Origin: Acidimicrobiaceae bacterium
GTDB taxonomy: Bacteria > Actinomycetota > Acidimicrobiia > Acidimicrobiales > Aldehydirespiratoraceae
NCBI GenBank assembly: GCA_009835735.1
Contig: VXWX01000161.1
Coordinates: 1 to 47,936 of the forward strand
Direction: 5' to 3'
Length of the DNA: 47,936 bases
Positions 7,538 to 17,248 of this stretch are shown piece after piece. How positions within the stretch are numbered: the stretch's first letter is position 1; each line of letters opens with the position of its first letter. The notes beneath the pieces are model-generated. The model saw only the letters and a list, made by a program, of their open reading frames with translations. It had not been told where the DNA came from and searched no databases. The position numbers and the translations under genes are program-made.

Positions 7538-9652
7538 ATGACTGCGTTCGATGATGCCGCCGCTCGGGTGGCTCAGGGGGCCGACATCCGGGCCGAGGCC
7601 GACGCCCTCGTAGCCATGATGACTCTGGAGGAGAAGTTGGGCTGTCTCGACGGCGAGCAGCCCTTCTGGCCGGGGATCATCGATCTGACCACCGGCGGCT
7701 ACCACGCCCACGGATGGCCGGCGGCGCGGGTTGATCGGCTGGGGATCCCCGGGCTCAACTTCGCGGACGGGCCCCGCGGGTGCGTGATCGGACCGGCCAC
7801 CACGTTCCCGGTCTCGATGGCCCGGGGAGCGTCGTTCGATCCGGCCCTGGAGGAACGCATAGGTGAGGCCATCGGGGCCGAATTGCGAGCTTCAGGCGCC
7901 ACCTTCACCGGAGCGGTGTGCATGAACCTGCTGCGCCACCCCGCCTGGGGCAGGGCCCAGGAGACCTACGGCGAAGACCCCTGCCATCTGGGAGAGATGG
8001 CCGCCGCGCTCACTCGCGGCCTGCAGCGCCACGTGATGGCGTGCATGAAGCACTTCGCCTGCAACTCCATGGAGAACGCCCGCTTCAAGGTGGACGTCGT
8101 CGCCGGCGAGAGGGCCCTGCACGAGGTGTACCTGCCCCACTTCAAGCGGGTGGCCTCCGAGGGCGTGGCCGCGGTGATGAGCGCGTACAACTCGCTCAAC
8201 GGCCACTGGTGCGGCGACAGCCGGCCGCTGCTCACCGGGATCCTGCGTGAGGACTGGGGCTGGGACGGCCTCGTGATCACCGACTTCATAATGGGACTGC
8301 GCGACCCGGTGGAGTCGGTCCGGGCCGGCTGCAACATCGAGATGCCCTTCCGCCAGCAGCGGGACCCGGTGCTTGGTGATGCCGTGGCCTCCGGCGAGCT
8401 CGACGTCGCGGACGTGGACGCACGGATGTCGGAGACGATCGCAACCTTCCTGCGCTTCGCCCGGGTGTTCGCCGACACCCCGGAGCGCTCGGTGGTGGGC
8501 TGCGCCGAACACCGGGCGCTGGCCCGCCAGGCCGCGGTGGAGTCCATGGTGCTGCTCCGCAACGACGGCTGCCTGCCCGTCGACGCAGCCGGGCTGTCGA
8601 AGCTGGCCGTGCTCGGCCCACTGGCTGCGGTGCCCAACCTGGGCGACGGCGGCTCCAGCGACGTGCTCCACACACCCGACCCGGTGACCCTGCTGGCCGG
8701 CATTGAATCCGCTCTCGGCGACACGGGCGTGCGCGTCGTCCACGGCGACCGCGACCCGTCGGTCGCCGCCGGCGCAGATCTCGCAGTGGTGGTCGTGGGT
8801 TACACCCGCCAAGACGAGGGCGAGTACATGGATGACGGCGGCACGGTGTTCTTGAAGCTGGCCCCGCCCATCGACCATCCCGAACTCGGCTGCACCGACC
8901 CGACCCAGATCGAGGCGATGCTGGCCGGCTTCGGTGACGGCGGAGCGGTAGCCGGTACTTCCAAGGGCGGCGACCGGGCCTCGCTGCGCCTGCATCCCGA
9001 GGACGAGCAACTCATCGCCGATGTGGCCGCGGTCTGTGACCGGGCGGTTGTGGCGGTGATGGCGGGCAGCGCTGTGGTGATGCCATGGCTCGAAGCGGTC
9101 GACGCCGCGCTCATGGTGTGGTACCCGGGCTCCGAGGGCGGCCACGCCCTGGCCGACGTGCTGCTCGGCCGGGCCGAGCCGGGGGGCCGGCTCCCGTTCG
9201 CCATCCCGCACGAGGAGTCCGACCTCGTCGACTTCGACCGTGACGCCGAGACGGCCGTCTACGGCCTGCTGCACGGGCAGTGGCACCTGGACGCCAACGG
9301 CATGGACGCCCATCTGCCCTTCGGCCACGGCCTGGGCTACACCAGCTTCAATCTGGGCGAGGCCGAGACGGCAGACGACGAGGTGGTGGTGGCCGTCGCC
9401 AACACCGGCGACCGTGCCGGCTCCACGGTCGTGCAGGTCTACGGAAGCGTGCCCGGCTCGACCTACGAGCGTCCGCCCAAGCGCCTCGTCGGCTTCGCCA
9501 AGGTTCGCCTGGACGCCGGTGAGAGCACCGAGCTTCGGATACCGGTGGACCGGTCCCAGCTCGACCTGCGAATCGGCGGCGCCTGGGTCCAGGAGGGCTC
9601 GCCGGTGGAGTACTCAGTAGGGTTCGACGCGGCCACCGTCCGGCGGATCTGA
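7538..9652 (+). CDS. Glycoside hydrolase family 3 (beta-glucosidase/xylosidase type)
   Basis: 704 residues without a signal peptide, so cytoplasmic. The GH3 N-terminal TIM barrel runs to about residue 310: GLNFADGPRG, the RAQETYGEDP loop, KHFACNS and GLVITDFIMG, whose Asp249 is the expected nucleophile. The alpha/beta sandwich (about 335-590) has AAVESMVLLRNDGCLPV and the WYPGSEGGHALADVLLG motif, which is typical of family 3 enzymes. A C-terminal fibronectin-III-like domain starts near YERPPKRLVGFAKVRL. It hydrolyses beta-linked sugars or glycosylated metabolites; the aglycone is unknown. A TAGCCT -10 (7526-7531) lies 6 nt before the ATG, so it probably has its own leaderless promoter rather than reading through from dnaE2. 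Confidence 0.92.
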   Translation: MTAFDDAAARVAQGADIRAEADALVAMMTLEEKLGCLDGEQPFWPGIIDLTTGGYHAHGWPAARVDRLGIPGLNFADGPRGCVIGPATTFPVSMARGASFDPALEERIGEAIGAELRASGATFTGAVCMNLLRHPAWGRAQETYGEDPCHLGEMAAALTRGLQRHVMACMKHFACNSMENARFKVDVVAGERALHEVYLPHFKRVASEGVAAVMSAYNSLNGHWCGDSRPLLTGILREDWGWDGLVITDFIMGLRDPVESVRAGCNIEMPFRQQRDPVLGDAVASGELDVADVDARMSETIATFLRFARVFADTPERSVVGCAEHRALARQAAVESMVLLRNDGCLPVDAAGLSKLAVLGPLAAVPNLGDGGSSDVLHTPDPVTLLAGIESALGDTGVRVVHGDRDPSVAAGADLAVVVVGYTRQDEGEYMDDGGTVFLKLAPPIDHPELGCTDPTQIEAMLAGFGDGGAVAGTSKGGDRASLRLHPEDEQLIADVAAVCDRAVVAVMAGSAVVMPWLEAVDAALMVWYPGSEGGHALADVLLGRAEPGGRLPFAIPHEESDLVDFDRDAETAVYGLLHGQWHLDANGMDAHLPFGHGLGYTSFNLGEAETADDEVVVAVANTGDRAGSTVVQVYGSVPGSTYERPPKRLVGFAKVRLDAGESTELRIPVDRSQLDLRIGGAWVQEGSPVEYSVGFDAATVRRI

Positions 9653-9660
9653 GGGGGCGC

Positions 9661-10941
9661 TCAGACGCAGAGGTCCATGGCCACCGCGGCGTAGACCTTG
9701 GCCGCGGCCACCAGGTCGTCGAGCTCGAAGTGGCCGGTGCCCTGGACCGCGGCCGATCCCCGGGGCGGTCCGAAGGTCAGCGACGGGATCCCGACCGCGT
9801 TGAAGACGTTGGTGTCTCGCCACATGGATGTGTGGGCCACCTGGGGCGGCGGCGTCGCGCCTCCGACGATCTCGCCGTAGGCCTTCTCCACCGCGCTGCT
9901 CAGCGGCTCCACGCCGGTGCCGACCCGCCCCGCCTTGGCCATGTAGCACTCGACCTCCGCAGCCGGGTCCACCGAGCCGACCACGGCCCGAACCTCATCG
10001 ACCACCGCGTCCTGGTCGGCCCCCGGAAGGGTGCGCACGTCCATGTAGAGCTTGCACACCGGAGAGGACCGGTTGGGCCGGTACGGCACGCCGCCCCTGA
10101 TGGCGCCCACCTGGGCCTTGGGGCGCACCTCCCCCAGTTCCGAGACGTAGGAGTTGCGTTCCTCATAGTCGATGCCCCACGCCTCCAGGACGCTCGCCAC
10201 GACCGCTCCCTTGACGATGGCGTTGGGATGGTCGGGCAGGTCCGGCTCGCGGATGAGCCGGGGCGTGTACATGTTGCGTCCCCGCAGCGTGATCTTGAGG
10301 TAGACCGCGCCGCACTCGATCCACGACTTCGACCAGGCCGTGGTCTCGGCCACCAGGGCGTAGTCGGCCCGCACGCCGTGGTCGACCAGGTGGCGGCTGC
10401 CGAACCCCTTGCCCTCGTAGCTGAGGCCCTGGTACTCGTCGACGGGCGCCATGCCGGTCTCGCCCACCACCGACGTCAGGATCACGTCGCCGCCCAGGCC
10501 GGCGCCGGCGTCCGTCAGCGCCTTGGCCATCACCATGAACACCGACATGCAGCCACGGTCGTTGAGCACGGTGTGGCCGAAGATGCGATCGCCCTCCCGC
10601 CAGGCGCCCACCAGGTTGGGGTCGCTCGACTCCATGAGGTTGGCGTGGTCCGGGCCGCTGATCTCGGTGTCGAGATGCGCGTTGAAGATGAGGCTCGTAC
10701 CGCGGGGCTTCGACCCCGGCAGCACGGCCACCACATTCGAGCGATCGGGCAGGATCTGCTGCTGGCGGGCAGCGATGCCGTGGCGGTCGTACCAGGCGCT
10801 GACGGCGTCGGCCACGGGCTGCTCGTGGCCGCAGGGCCCGAAGGTGTTGCCCAGTTCCAGGCAGGTGTCGGCCAGCAGTTCCCGGTCGGCGTCGATCTGG
10901 TCGAATACTGCGTCTCGCGCTGCGGCGTCGAGTCCGGTCAT
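9661..10941 (-). CDS. M20 family metallopeptidase / amidohydrolase (ArgE/DapE-like)
   Basis: 426 residues. Di-zinc M20 features in order: NAHLDTEISG (His and Asp, about residues 88-97), LNDRGCMSV, SVVGETGM (the Glu-containing catalytic motif), YALVAETTAW (a third ligand), and the C-terminal GTGHFELDDL (last His ligand). The dimerisation lid occupies the middle, about residues 215-330. Enzymes of this fold remove acyl, carbamoyl or amino-acid groups from amines. Its ATG overlaps the stop of the CoA-transferase gene by 4 nt (ATGA), so the pair is translationally coupled and likely acts on a common substrate. Converges on the GH3 gene with only 8 nt between the stops. Confidence 0.88.
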   Translation of the reverse strand: MTGLDAAARDAVFDQIDADRELLADTCLELGNTFGPCGHEQPVADAVSAWYDRHGIAARQQQILPDRSNVVAVLPGSKPRGTSLIFNAHLDTEISGPDHANLMESSDPNLVGAWREGDRIFGHTVLNDRGCMSVFMVMAKALTDAGAGLGGDVILTSVVGETGMAPVDEYQGLSYEGKGFGSRHLVDHGVRADYALVAETTAWSKSWIECGAVYLKITLRGRNMYTPRLIREPDLPDHPNAIVKGAVVASVLEAWGIDYEERNSYVSELGEVRPKAQVGAIRGGVPYRPNRSSPVCKLYMDVRTLPGADQDAVVDEVRAVVGSVDPAAEVECYMAKAGRVGTGVEPLSSAVEKAYGEIVGGATPPPQVAHTSMWRDTNVFNAVGIPSLTFGPPRGSAAVQGTGHFELDDLVAAAKVYAAVAMDLCV

Positions 10942-12119
10942 GGCAGCTCCTTCGGGGATCTGAGACTCTCGAGCACCTCTGCGGTGTCGGCACCGAGCGC
11001 AGGAGGAGGAAGGCGATGCGACGCCGGGGTTCTTGAGAAGGTGATGGGATTGGCGACCGTGGGGACCTGCTGGCCGTCGCCCGCAGGCAGCCAGCGCACC
11101 GGATCGAGACCCAGTTCTCGGGCTAGAGCGAACGCAGCGTCCATCGCGTTGACGGGACCGCATGGGATGCCGTGTGCGGTCAGACGTTCGACCCAATGCT
11201 CGCAAGGTTGGCGAACCAGTATCGACTCCAGTTGCTGTGCGAGGGCATCACGGTGCTCGACACGGGACGTGTTGGACGAGAAGCGCTCGTCGGCGGCCAG
11301 ATGGGTCGCTTCCAGCGCTTCGCAGAGCTTGGCGAACTGGCGCTCGTTGGTGGCGGCTATGGCGATCGGGCCGGTGGCGGTGTCGAACGGCTGATAGGGG
11401 GTGATGCTGGGGTGGAGATTCCCCATGCGGCCGGGCACGACGCCGGTGTTCACGAAGGCCGATGCCTGGTTGATGAGCGCCCCCAGTGCCGACGACAGCA
11501 GGTTCACCTCGATGAACTGACCTCGACCGCTCGTGTGGCGCTCGGCCAGCGCGGCCAGGATGCCGACGGTCGCGTAGAGGCCGGTGAACACGTCCACTAT
11601 GGCCACACCGGTCTTCGTCGGCGGCCCTGCGGCGTCGCCCGTGATGCTCATGAAGCCGCTGGTCGCCTGCACGATGAAGTCGTAGCCCGGGAGGTCCCGG
11701 CCGCCCGCGGGCCCGAAGGCGCTCACCCGGCAGTAGACGAGCTCTGGGTTGTCGGGTTGCAGCGACTCGTAGTCGAGACCGAAGCGTTCCATGGTGCCGG
11801 CCCGGAAGTTCTCAACCACGACATCGGCTGAGAGCGCCAGGTCGCGGGCCTGGGACCGCTGTTCGGGATCGGCCAGGTCCAGCACGACGCTTCGCTTGTT
11901 GCGGTTCACCGACAGGTAGTAGGTGGCCGAGCCGTCCTCGGAGAATGGCGGACCCCATGAGCGGGTGTCATCGCCCAGGCCGGGCCGCTCGATCTTGATC
12001 ACGTCGGCACCCAGATCACCCAGCATCATGGCGGCCAGCGGGCCGGCCAGCACCCGCGAGAAGTCGGCCACCACCACCCCGTCCAGCGGCCCCCGAGACG
12101 CTCCCGCTCGCTGTTCCAT
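10938..12119 (-). CDS. Class III (CaiB/BaiF family) CoA-transferase
   Basis: 393 residues. Typical family III features: LDGVVVADFSRVLAGPLAAMMLGDLGADVIKIE at the N-terminus, NRNKRSVVLDLADP, VVVENFRAGTMERFGLDY, and SAFGPAGGRDLPGYDFIVQATSG in which the Asp of PGYDF is the expected catalytic nucleophile (about residue 169). Such enzymes move CoA between carboxylic acids in the cytoplasm. First gene of a two-gene operon with the M20 peptidase, and divergent from another CoA-transferase only 28 nt away. Substrate unknown. Confidence 0.92.
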   Translation of the reverse strand: MEQRAGASRGPLDGVVVADFSRVLAGPLAAMMLGDLGADVIKIERPGLGDDTRSWGPPFSEDGSATYYLSVNRNKRSVVLDLADPEQRSQARDLALSADVVVENFRAGTMERFGLDYESLQPDNPELVYCRVSAFGPAGGRDLPGYDFIVQATSGFMSITGDAAGPPTKTGVAIVDVFTGLYATVGILAALAERHTSGRGQFIEVNLLSSALGALINQASAFVNTGVVPGRMGNLHPSITPYQPFDTATGPIAIAATNERQFAKLCEALEATHLAADERFSSNTSRVEHRDALAQQLESILVRQPCEHWVERLTAHGIPCGPVNAMDAAFALARELGLDPVRWLPAGDGQQVPTVANPITFSRTPASHRLPPPALGADTAEVLESLRSPKELP

Positions 12120-12147
12120 AGCCTCCGCACGCTACCGTTCCGCTGCG

Positions 12148-13365
12148 ATGGCAGGTCCGCTAGAAGGGTTCCGGGTCGTCGAACTCGGCGTGTGGGTGGC
12201 CGGACCGGCGGCGGGGGGCATCCTGGCCGACTGGGGCGCCGATGTGGTCAAGGTGGAGCCCATAGGCGGAGACCCGGGCCGGATGTTCCAGTACATGCTC
12301 GGTGGGGACATGCCCTCCAATCCGGTGTTCGAGATGGACAACCGGGGCAAGCGCAGCATCGCCCTCGACCTGACCACCGACGACGGGCGGGCCGTGATGG
12401 AGGATCTTCTCGCCCAGGCCGACGTGTTCGTCACCAACGTCCGCCTCGGCGGGCTGGACCGTCTCGGCCTGGACCATGCGTCGGTGACCGCCCGCCATCG
12501 CCGGCTCGTCTACGCCGCCATCACGGGCTACGGGATGGAGGGCGCCGAGGCCGACAGCGGTGCCTTCGACGTGGCCGGGTTCTGGGCCCGCTCGGGCATC
12601 GCCCACCTGCTCACCGTCGAGGGCGGGGATCCGCCGTTCCAGCGGGGCGGCATGGGCGACCACAGCACCGGGTTGGCCACCGCGGCCGGAGTCTGCGCGG
12701 CTCTGCTGGCCAGAGAGCGCACCGGCGAAGGCCAGGTGGTCAGCACTTCGCTGTTGCGGCAGGGCGCCTACACCATCAGCTTCGACTTGTCGGTGACGTT
12801 GGGGTGGGGCCTGACGCTGCAGATCGGCCGCCGCGACAACATGGGCAACCCGGCCATGAACAACTACACCGCCGGCGACGGCCGCCGGTTCTGGCTCGTG
12901 GGTCTCGAGCCGGACCGTCACTGGGCGCCTCTCACTCGAGCGGTCGGGCGGCCGGACTGGCTCGAGGACGAGCGCTACGCAACAGCCCGCGGGCGCCGCC
13001 ATAACGCAGCCGGCCTTGTCGTCGAACTCGACGAGATCTTCGCCACCAAGTCCCTCGACGAATGGGCCGAGATCTTCGACGCCGAGCCTGAGCTGTTCTG
13101 GGCTCCCATCCAGTCGCCCGACGACCTGCTGGCCGACCCCCAGTTCACCGCGGCCGGAGGACTGGTGGACGTGCCCGACGGTGCCGGCACATCCACGATG
13201 GTCGCCACCCCGGTCGATTTCTCAACTACGGCCTGGGCCCCGGAGGGCATGGCGCCCCGCCTCGGGCAGCACAGCCAGGAGATCCTGCGCTCCCTCGGCC
13301 GCAGTCAGGCCGAGATCGAAGCCCTGGTCGCCACCGGAGCGGTCCGCGGCGACGACTCCAGTTGA
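12148..13365 (+). CDS. Class III (CaiB/BaiF family) CoA-transferase
   Basis: 405 residues, a paralogue of the divergent neighbour with low similarity. Starts LEGFRVVELGVWVAGPAAGGILADWGADVVKVE; DNRGKRSIALDLTTDDG and VFVTNVRLGGLDRLGLD follow; the probable catalytic Asp is in GAFDVAGFWARSG (about residue 148). The C-terminal PDDLLADPQFTAAGG region is usual for the family. Start ATG at 12148 is preceded by TACCGT (12133-12138) 9 nt upstream, which fits the leaderless pattern seen elsewhere here; an in-frame extension upstream would overlap the divergent gene. Substrate unknown. Confidence 0.9.
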   Translation: MAGPLEGFRVVELGVWVAGPAAGGILADWGADVVKVEPIGGDPGRMFQYMLGGDMPSNPVFEMDNRGKRSIALDLTTDDGRAVMEDLLAQADVFVTNVRLGGLDRLGLDHASVTARHRRLVYAAITGYGMEGAEADSGAFDVAGFWARSGIAHLLTVEGGDPPFQRGGMGDHSTGLATAAGVCAALLARERTGEGQVVSTSLLRQGAYTISFDLSVTLGWGLTLQIGRRDNMGNPAMNNYTAGDGRRFWLVGLEPDRHWAPLTRAVGRPDWLEDERYATARGRRHNAAGLVVELDEIFATKSLDEWAEIFDAEPELFWAPIQSPDDLLADPQFTAAGGLVDVPDGAGTSTMVATPVDFSTTAWAPEGMAPRLGQHSQEILRSLGRSQAEIEALVATGAVRGDDSS

Positions 13366-13377
13366 GGGAACACCCGA

Positions 13378-14541
13378 TCAGCTCTCGATGTCGGCCACCC
13401 GGCGAGACCGCAGAGTGCACAGCGAACCCTGCACTCGCACAACGCCGTCGGTGATCACCACGGCCACGCCGGGAAATTCCCCAGCGGAGATGGCCTCCAC
13501 CGCTGTGTCGCACACCGAGCCCAGGGATGCGTCCATCACGACGATGTCGGCCACGGCCCCCGGAGCGATCACGTTGCCGTCGGAGCCGAAGGCCTTGGCA
13601 CCCTGGCCCGACGCGACGGCCCAGGCCGTCGCCGGTGCGACTCCGGCCAGCGAGCAGACATCTCCGATGGTCTTGAGGATGCCCAGCGACGTGACGCCGT
13701 AGCCGGTGGGCGTGTCCGTGCCGATCAGCAGCCGATCGAGTTCACCCCGGGCGGCGAGTCCCTCCACCACTCGCAGCATCGGCTTGGTGCCGCCGGCCTG
13801 CACCACCTCGACGAAGGGCGGACCGTCGTCGCTGCAGAGCATGTCGATGTCGTCGTCGGACAGGGAGGCGAACGTGTTGGCGTGCGACGCGATGGACGGA
13901 ACCGCGGTGAGGACGTCCTCGGCTGAGAAATAGGGATGCTCGTCGCCTCCGGGGCCGCGGTCAGAGGTGCAGCCGCAGTGCATGTGGACCGTCATACCAA
14001 GCTGGCGGGCGTGCGTCGACAGTTCTCCGGCGCGCACCGGGTCCTTGAGCGAGCCGACGCCGATCTCGCCGATGATCCTCATGCCCGCTTCGTAGGCCCG
14101 GTCGATGTGGGAGAAGTCGGTGTCCTTCTCCAGCAGCATCGCTCCCCCGTGCACCTTGATGCCCGCGGGACGGGGGCGCTCGAAGGAGTGGAACGCTCCG
14201 AGAGCGATGCCCAGGGCCGACTCGGCACCGGACCGCCCGGGGGCGTGGACCTCTCCGGCCGAGATGGCCCGGGTGACCGCCCCGTGCATCATGCGCTCCA
14301 GGTACCCGACCGACTGCTGCTTGGGCGCGTAGTCGCCGAGGGTGGGATGCATATGGGTGTCGACGAGACCTGGGGCGATTGTCATGCCCTTGCAGTCGAT
14401 CACCGTGTCGGCGGTGGTGGCCGCGCCGGCGTCGAACGACACTATGCGGCCGTCGTCGACGACGATGGTGTCCGCCTCCAGCGTGGGCTCGTCGAGCACG
14501 CCGGTGAGAACCTCGCCGATGTTGTGCAGTACGAGTTGCAT
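13378..14541 (-). CDS. Amidohydrolase superfamily protein, enamidase-like
   Basis: 387 residues, metal-dependent TIM-barrel hydrolase. The HxH motif is in APGLVDTHMHPTLGDYAP (about residues 57-74); GIKVHGGAML carries the expected bridging Lys; VHMHCGCTSD, SHANTF and LIGTDTPTGYG supply the further His and the catalytic Asp. The overall pattern, with N- and C-terminal small beta domains, is closest to what I know of enamidase-type enzymes of N-heterocycle (nicotinate) degradation, but this is family-level recognition only. Last gene of the ABC transporter operon that starts at 18491, 74 nt after the flavin oxidoreductase. GGGAG lies 7 nt before the ATG. Confidence 0.8.
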   Translation of the reverse strand: MQLVLHNIGEVLTGVLDEPTLEADTIVVDDGRIVSFDAGAATTADTVIDCKGMTIAPGLVDTHMHPTLGDYAPKQQSVGYLERMMHGAVTRAISAGEVHAPGRSGAESALGIALGAFHSFERPRPAGIKVHGGAMLLEKDTDFSHIDRAYEAGMRIIGEIGVGSLKDPVRAGELSTHARQLGMTVHMHCGCTSDRGPGGDEHPYFSAEDVLTAVPSIASHANTFASLSDDDIDMLCSDDGPPFVEVVQAGGTKPMLRVVEGLAARGELDRLLIGTDTPTGYGVTSLGILKTIGDVCSLAGVAPATAWAVASGQGAKAFGSDGNVIAPGAVADIVVMDASLGSVCDTAVEAISAGEFPGVAVVITDGVVRVQGSLCTLRSRRVADIES

Positions 14542-14615
14542 TGTTGATCTCCCAGAGGTCGTGCGTTGGAGTCGGGCGGTGCGCGGTCCGGCGGCCGTTC
14601 AGCGGTCGGCGCCGG

Positions 14616-15602
14616 CTACAGGTTGGCCATGATCTTGTTGGCAAAAAGGTCGATCTGGGCGGGGTCGTCTGTCAGCGGATTGATGATCAGGTGGTCGATC
14701 CCGGCACCGGACAGGGCCCGGATGCGGTCGGTCATCTCGTCGATGGTGCCGAACAGGTAGGCGTTCTGCAGGTCCTCGTCGGAGCGCTTGACGTCCATGA
14801 CGGTGCGGTAGGCGGCGAGTTGCTCGGCGATCACCCGCTCGCGGTCGGCCGAGTCAACGATGTGCAGCCACTGGGCGTGCGACATGGTGAAGGTGCTCAT
14901 GTCCCGTCTGGCGCCCAAGTAGTTGCGCACCGATGCGATGTCGTCGGCGACGATCTGCGGGCTGGTGCCGCTGGACCGGCAGATCCAACCGTCGTGGCGA
15001 CCGATCCGTGCCAGCACCGCCGGCGCCATGTTCGGGGTATCGACATTGTCCACGACATGCACCTGGGAGCCGCCGCCGATCCAGACCGGGATGGGTTGGG
15101 CGGGCCGCGGGTACAGGGTCGTCCCGTCGGCCACGCTGTAGTACGAGCCGCGGAAGCTGACCTCGTCGCGGCTGAGCAGCAGGCTGATGAGCTCGAGGGC
15201 CTCGTCGGTGCGCCGTCCTCGTTCGCGCCGGGATATCCCCACCGACGCGAACTCCATGTCGTCGTGGCCGGTGCCGATCCCCAGCACTACCCGTCCCCCG
15301 CCGGCAAGGCTGTCGAGGCTGGCGACCTCCTTGGCGATGATGGTGGGGTGACGGAACGGGGCGCACAGGATGGCCGTGCCCAGGCGGATGTGCTCGGTCA
15401 CGCCCGCGGCCACCGACAGCGTGATCATCGGATCCTGCCAGGCCACCGAGTACACGTTCGGGGCTACGAGCAGGTGATCGATCACCCATAACGCCGAGAA
15501 CCCGGCCTCCTCCACCTTGGCGAAGTACGGCACCAGAGTCCGCGCCGATGCCGCGGAGGTCTCAGGCCCGGCGTAGGACGGCACCCGCCAACCGAAGTCC
15601 AT
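14616..15602 (-). CDS. LLM-class flavin-dependent oxidoreductase (luciferase-like)
   Basis: 328 residues. A luciferase-like TIM barrel: FAKVEEAGFSALWVIDHLLV, RLGTAILCAPFRHP, LDSLAGGGRVVLGIGTGHDDMEF and QPIPVWIGGG are typical of the FMN- or F420-dependent family. It probably oxidises or hydroxylates the compound imported by the adjacent ABC system, in the manner of SsuD-type genes near SsuABC transporters, but FMN and F420 usage cannot be separated by eye. The ATG at 15602 was chosen because the fold begins at MDFGWRVP; upstream in-frame sequence is not conserved-looking. Lies 43 nt after the permease stop. Confidence 0.85.
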   Translation of the reverse strand: MDFGWRVPSYAGPETSAASARTLVPYFAKVEEAGFSALWVIDHLLVAPNVYSVAWQDPMITLSVAAGVTEHIRLGTAILCAPFRHPTIIAKEVASLDSLAGGGRVVLGIGTGHDDMEFASVGISRRERGRRTDEALELISLLLSRDEVSFRGSYYSVADGTTLYPRPAQPIPVWIGGGSQVHVVDNVDTPNMAPAVLARIGRHDGWICRSSGTSPQIVADDIASVRNYLGARRDMSTFTMSHAQWLHIVDSADRERVIAEQLAAYRTVMDVKRSDEDLQNAYLFGTIDEMTDRIRALSGAGIDHLIINPLTDDPAQIDLFANKIMANL

Positions 15603-15645
15603 CAGCTGTTCCGGCCGCCCGGAAGTGCTGGGCTGCCCGCGTCCC

Positions 15646-16461
15646 TCATACCGACACACCCGCAGCACGCATCTCCGCGCCGACCGAGCCGTACAAGCGC
15701 CGCATCACGAGCCGGTACACCAGACCGTGGGCCTGGTCGAGGAGCAGCCCGAGAACGGTGAGCTGCACGAAGGCCACGAACATCAACTCCGTGTCGAGAG
15801 TGCCCTGCGACACGATGATCAAGGCGCCCAGACCCTTGTTGGCTCCCACGTACTCGGCTACCACCGCACCGACCAGGGCGAGCATCAACGCCACCCTCAG
15901 CCCGCTGAAGACGGCCGGGACCGCGTGCAGGGCCTTGCACTTGGTCAGGGTCGTCCAACGTCCGGCCCGCAGCGCCCTGAACAGCTCCAGCATCTCTGCT
16001 GGAGCCGTCGTGAGGCCGAGATAGGTGTTCTCCAGCAGCGGGAAGAAGGCGATCAGCGCTGCGATGATCACCTTGGGGGTCATGCCGAACCCGAACCAGA
16101 TGACCAGGATGGGCGCGAGCGCGAACTTCGGCAGGGCCTGGGTGACGATGACGTAGGGCATGATCACCCGACGGGCAATGCCGAATTCCGAAGCCAGGGT
16201 GCCCAGCCCAATCCCGGCTATGCCGCCGAGCGCGAACCCCAGGATGATCTCCTGAACGGTGATCCATATGTGGGGATTGGCCCGGCCCGAGCCCACATAG
16301 TCGAGCAGGCGTTCAAGGACCGGTCCCGGCTCGGGAAGTATCAGGGGAGAGTTCGTGCGAGCCCAGAAGTGCCAGACAACGATAAGAACTACCGCGGACA
16401 CGATCACGAGCAGCCGGCCGAGCCAGGCCTCCGAACGCAGAGCTCTCAGCAGCCGCCTCAA
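15646..16461 (-). CDS. ABC transporter permease (SsuC/TauC type)
   Basis: 271 residues, inner-membrane protein with about six hydrophobic segments (for example residues 16-31, 67-90, 100-118 and 125-145). The EAA-type loop for contact with the ATPase is ALHAVPAVFSGLRVALMLALVGAVVAE (about 180-206). It belongs to the nitrate/sulfonate/taurine permease family. TTG start overlaps the ATPase stop by 4 nt. With the adjacent ATPase and the NMT1-like lipoprotein it forms a complete importer. Confidence 0.9.
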   Translation of the reverse strand: MRRLLRALRSEAWLGRLLVIVSAVVLIVVWHFWARTNSPLILPEPGPVLERLLDYVGSGRANPHIWITVQEIILGFALGGIAGIGLGTLASEFGIARRVIMPYVIVTQALPKFALAPILVIWFGFGMTPKVIIAALIAFFPLLENTYLGLTTAPAEMLELFRALRAGRWTTLTKCKALHAVPAVFSGLRVALMLALVGAVVAEYVGANKGLGALIIVSQGTLDTELMFVAFVQLTVLGLLLDQAHGLVYRLVMRRLYGSVGAEMRAAGVSV

Positions 16462-17240
16462 TTCAACTGCTCCCGTATCCGCTGACGCAGCGTCCAGAAC
16501 CGCTCGTCCGCCTCCACCTCAGTGAACGTCCGGGGCCTGGGAAGGTCCACGTCGATAACGTCCTGCACCCGTCCCGGCCGGACCGACATCACCATCACCC
16601 GGTCAGACAGGAACAGCGCCTCGCCGATGTCGTGGGTGACAAACACCACCGTGGTCTGCGACTCGTACCAGATGCGCAGGAGTTCTACGTTCATCGAGTC
16701 ACGGGTTTGGGCGTCGAGGGCGCCGAAGGGCTCATCCATCAGCAGGATCGACGGCTCCACCACCAGCGCCCGGGCCACCGATACCCGCTGCTGCATGCCG
16801 CCCGACAGCTCACCGGGGCGATGATTCAAGTACTCCGACAGGCCCACCATCTCCAGGACTTCCAGGGCCTTGGCTCTGTTCTCGGCGGTGGGTCGGCCGG
16901 ATATCTCGAAAGGGAGCATCACGTTGTCCAAGACCCTGCGCCACGGCAGCAGGACGGCCTGCTGGAACACATAGCCGATGCGGGGGTCGGGCTCGATCAC
17001 CACGTCGCCGCCGATTCGCACCTCCCCCACGGAAGGAGCGATGAGGCCGCCCACGCAGCGAAGCAGGGTGCTCTTGCCGCACCCGCTGGGCCCGACAATG
17101 CCGACGAACTCCCGGGGAGCGATGTCGAAGTCGATGCGCTCCAAGGCCGTGATGTCGCCCGCGTCGGACGCATACGTTTTGGTGAGGCCGTCGATCTCGA
17201 TATGGCCGCGACCCGAGAGTTCTCCGGTCTTGTCGTTCAC
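16458..17240 (-). CDS. ABC transporter ATP-binding protein (SsuB/TauB type)
   Basis: 260 residues, cytoplasmic. Walker A GPSGCGKST (about residues 51-59), Q-loop YVFQQAVLLPWR, signature LSGGMQQR, Walker B ILLMDEPFGALD and the switch His in FVTHD are all intact. The family energises uptake of sulfonates, nitrate, pyrimidines or other small organics. Start is GTG at 17240. A strong hairpin separates this gene from the upstream binding-protein gene, which is commonly associated with higher expression of the binding protein. Confidence 0.92.
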   Translation of the reverse strand: MNDKTGELSGRGHIEIDGLTKTYASDAGDITALERIDFDIAPREFVGIVGPSGCGKSTLLRCVGGLIAPSVGEVRIGGDVVIEPDPRIGYVFQQAVLLPWRRVLDNVMLPFEISGRPTAENRAKALEVLEMVGLSEYLNHRPGELSGGMQQRVSVARALVVEPSILLMDEPFGALDAQTRDSMNVELLRIWYESQTTVVFVTHDIGEALFLSDRVMVMSVRPGRVQDVIDVDLPRPRTFTEVEADERFWTLRQRIREQLN

Positions 17241-17248
17241 GCTCTGCC

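Noticed and set aside
7892..9328. A 478-codon minus-strand open frame inside the GH3 gene
   Set aside because: Shadow frame; the plus-strand frame has all GH3 motifs.
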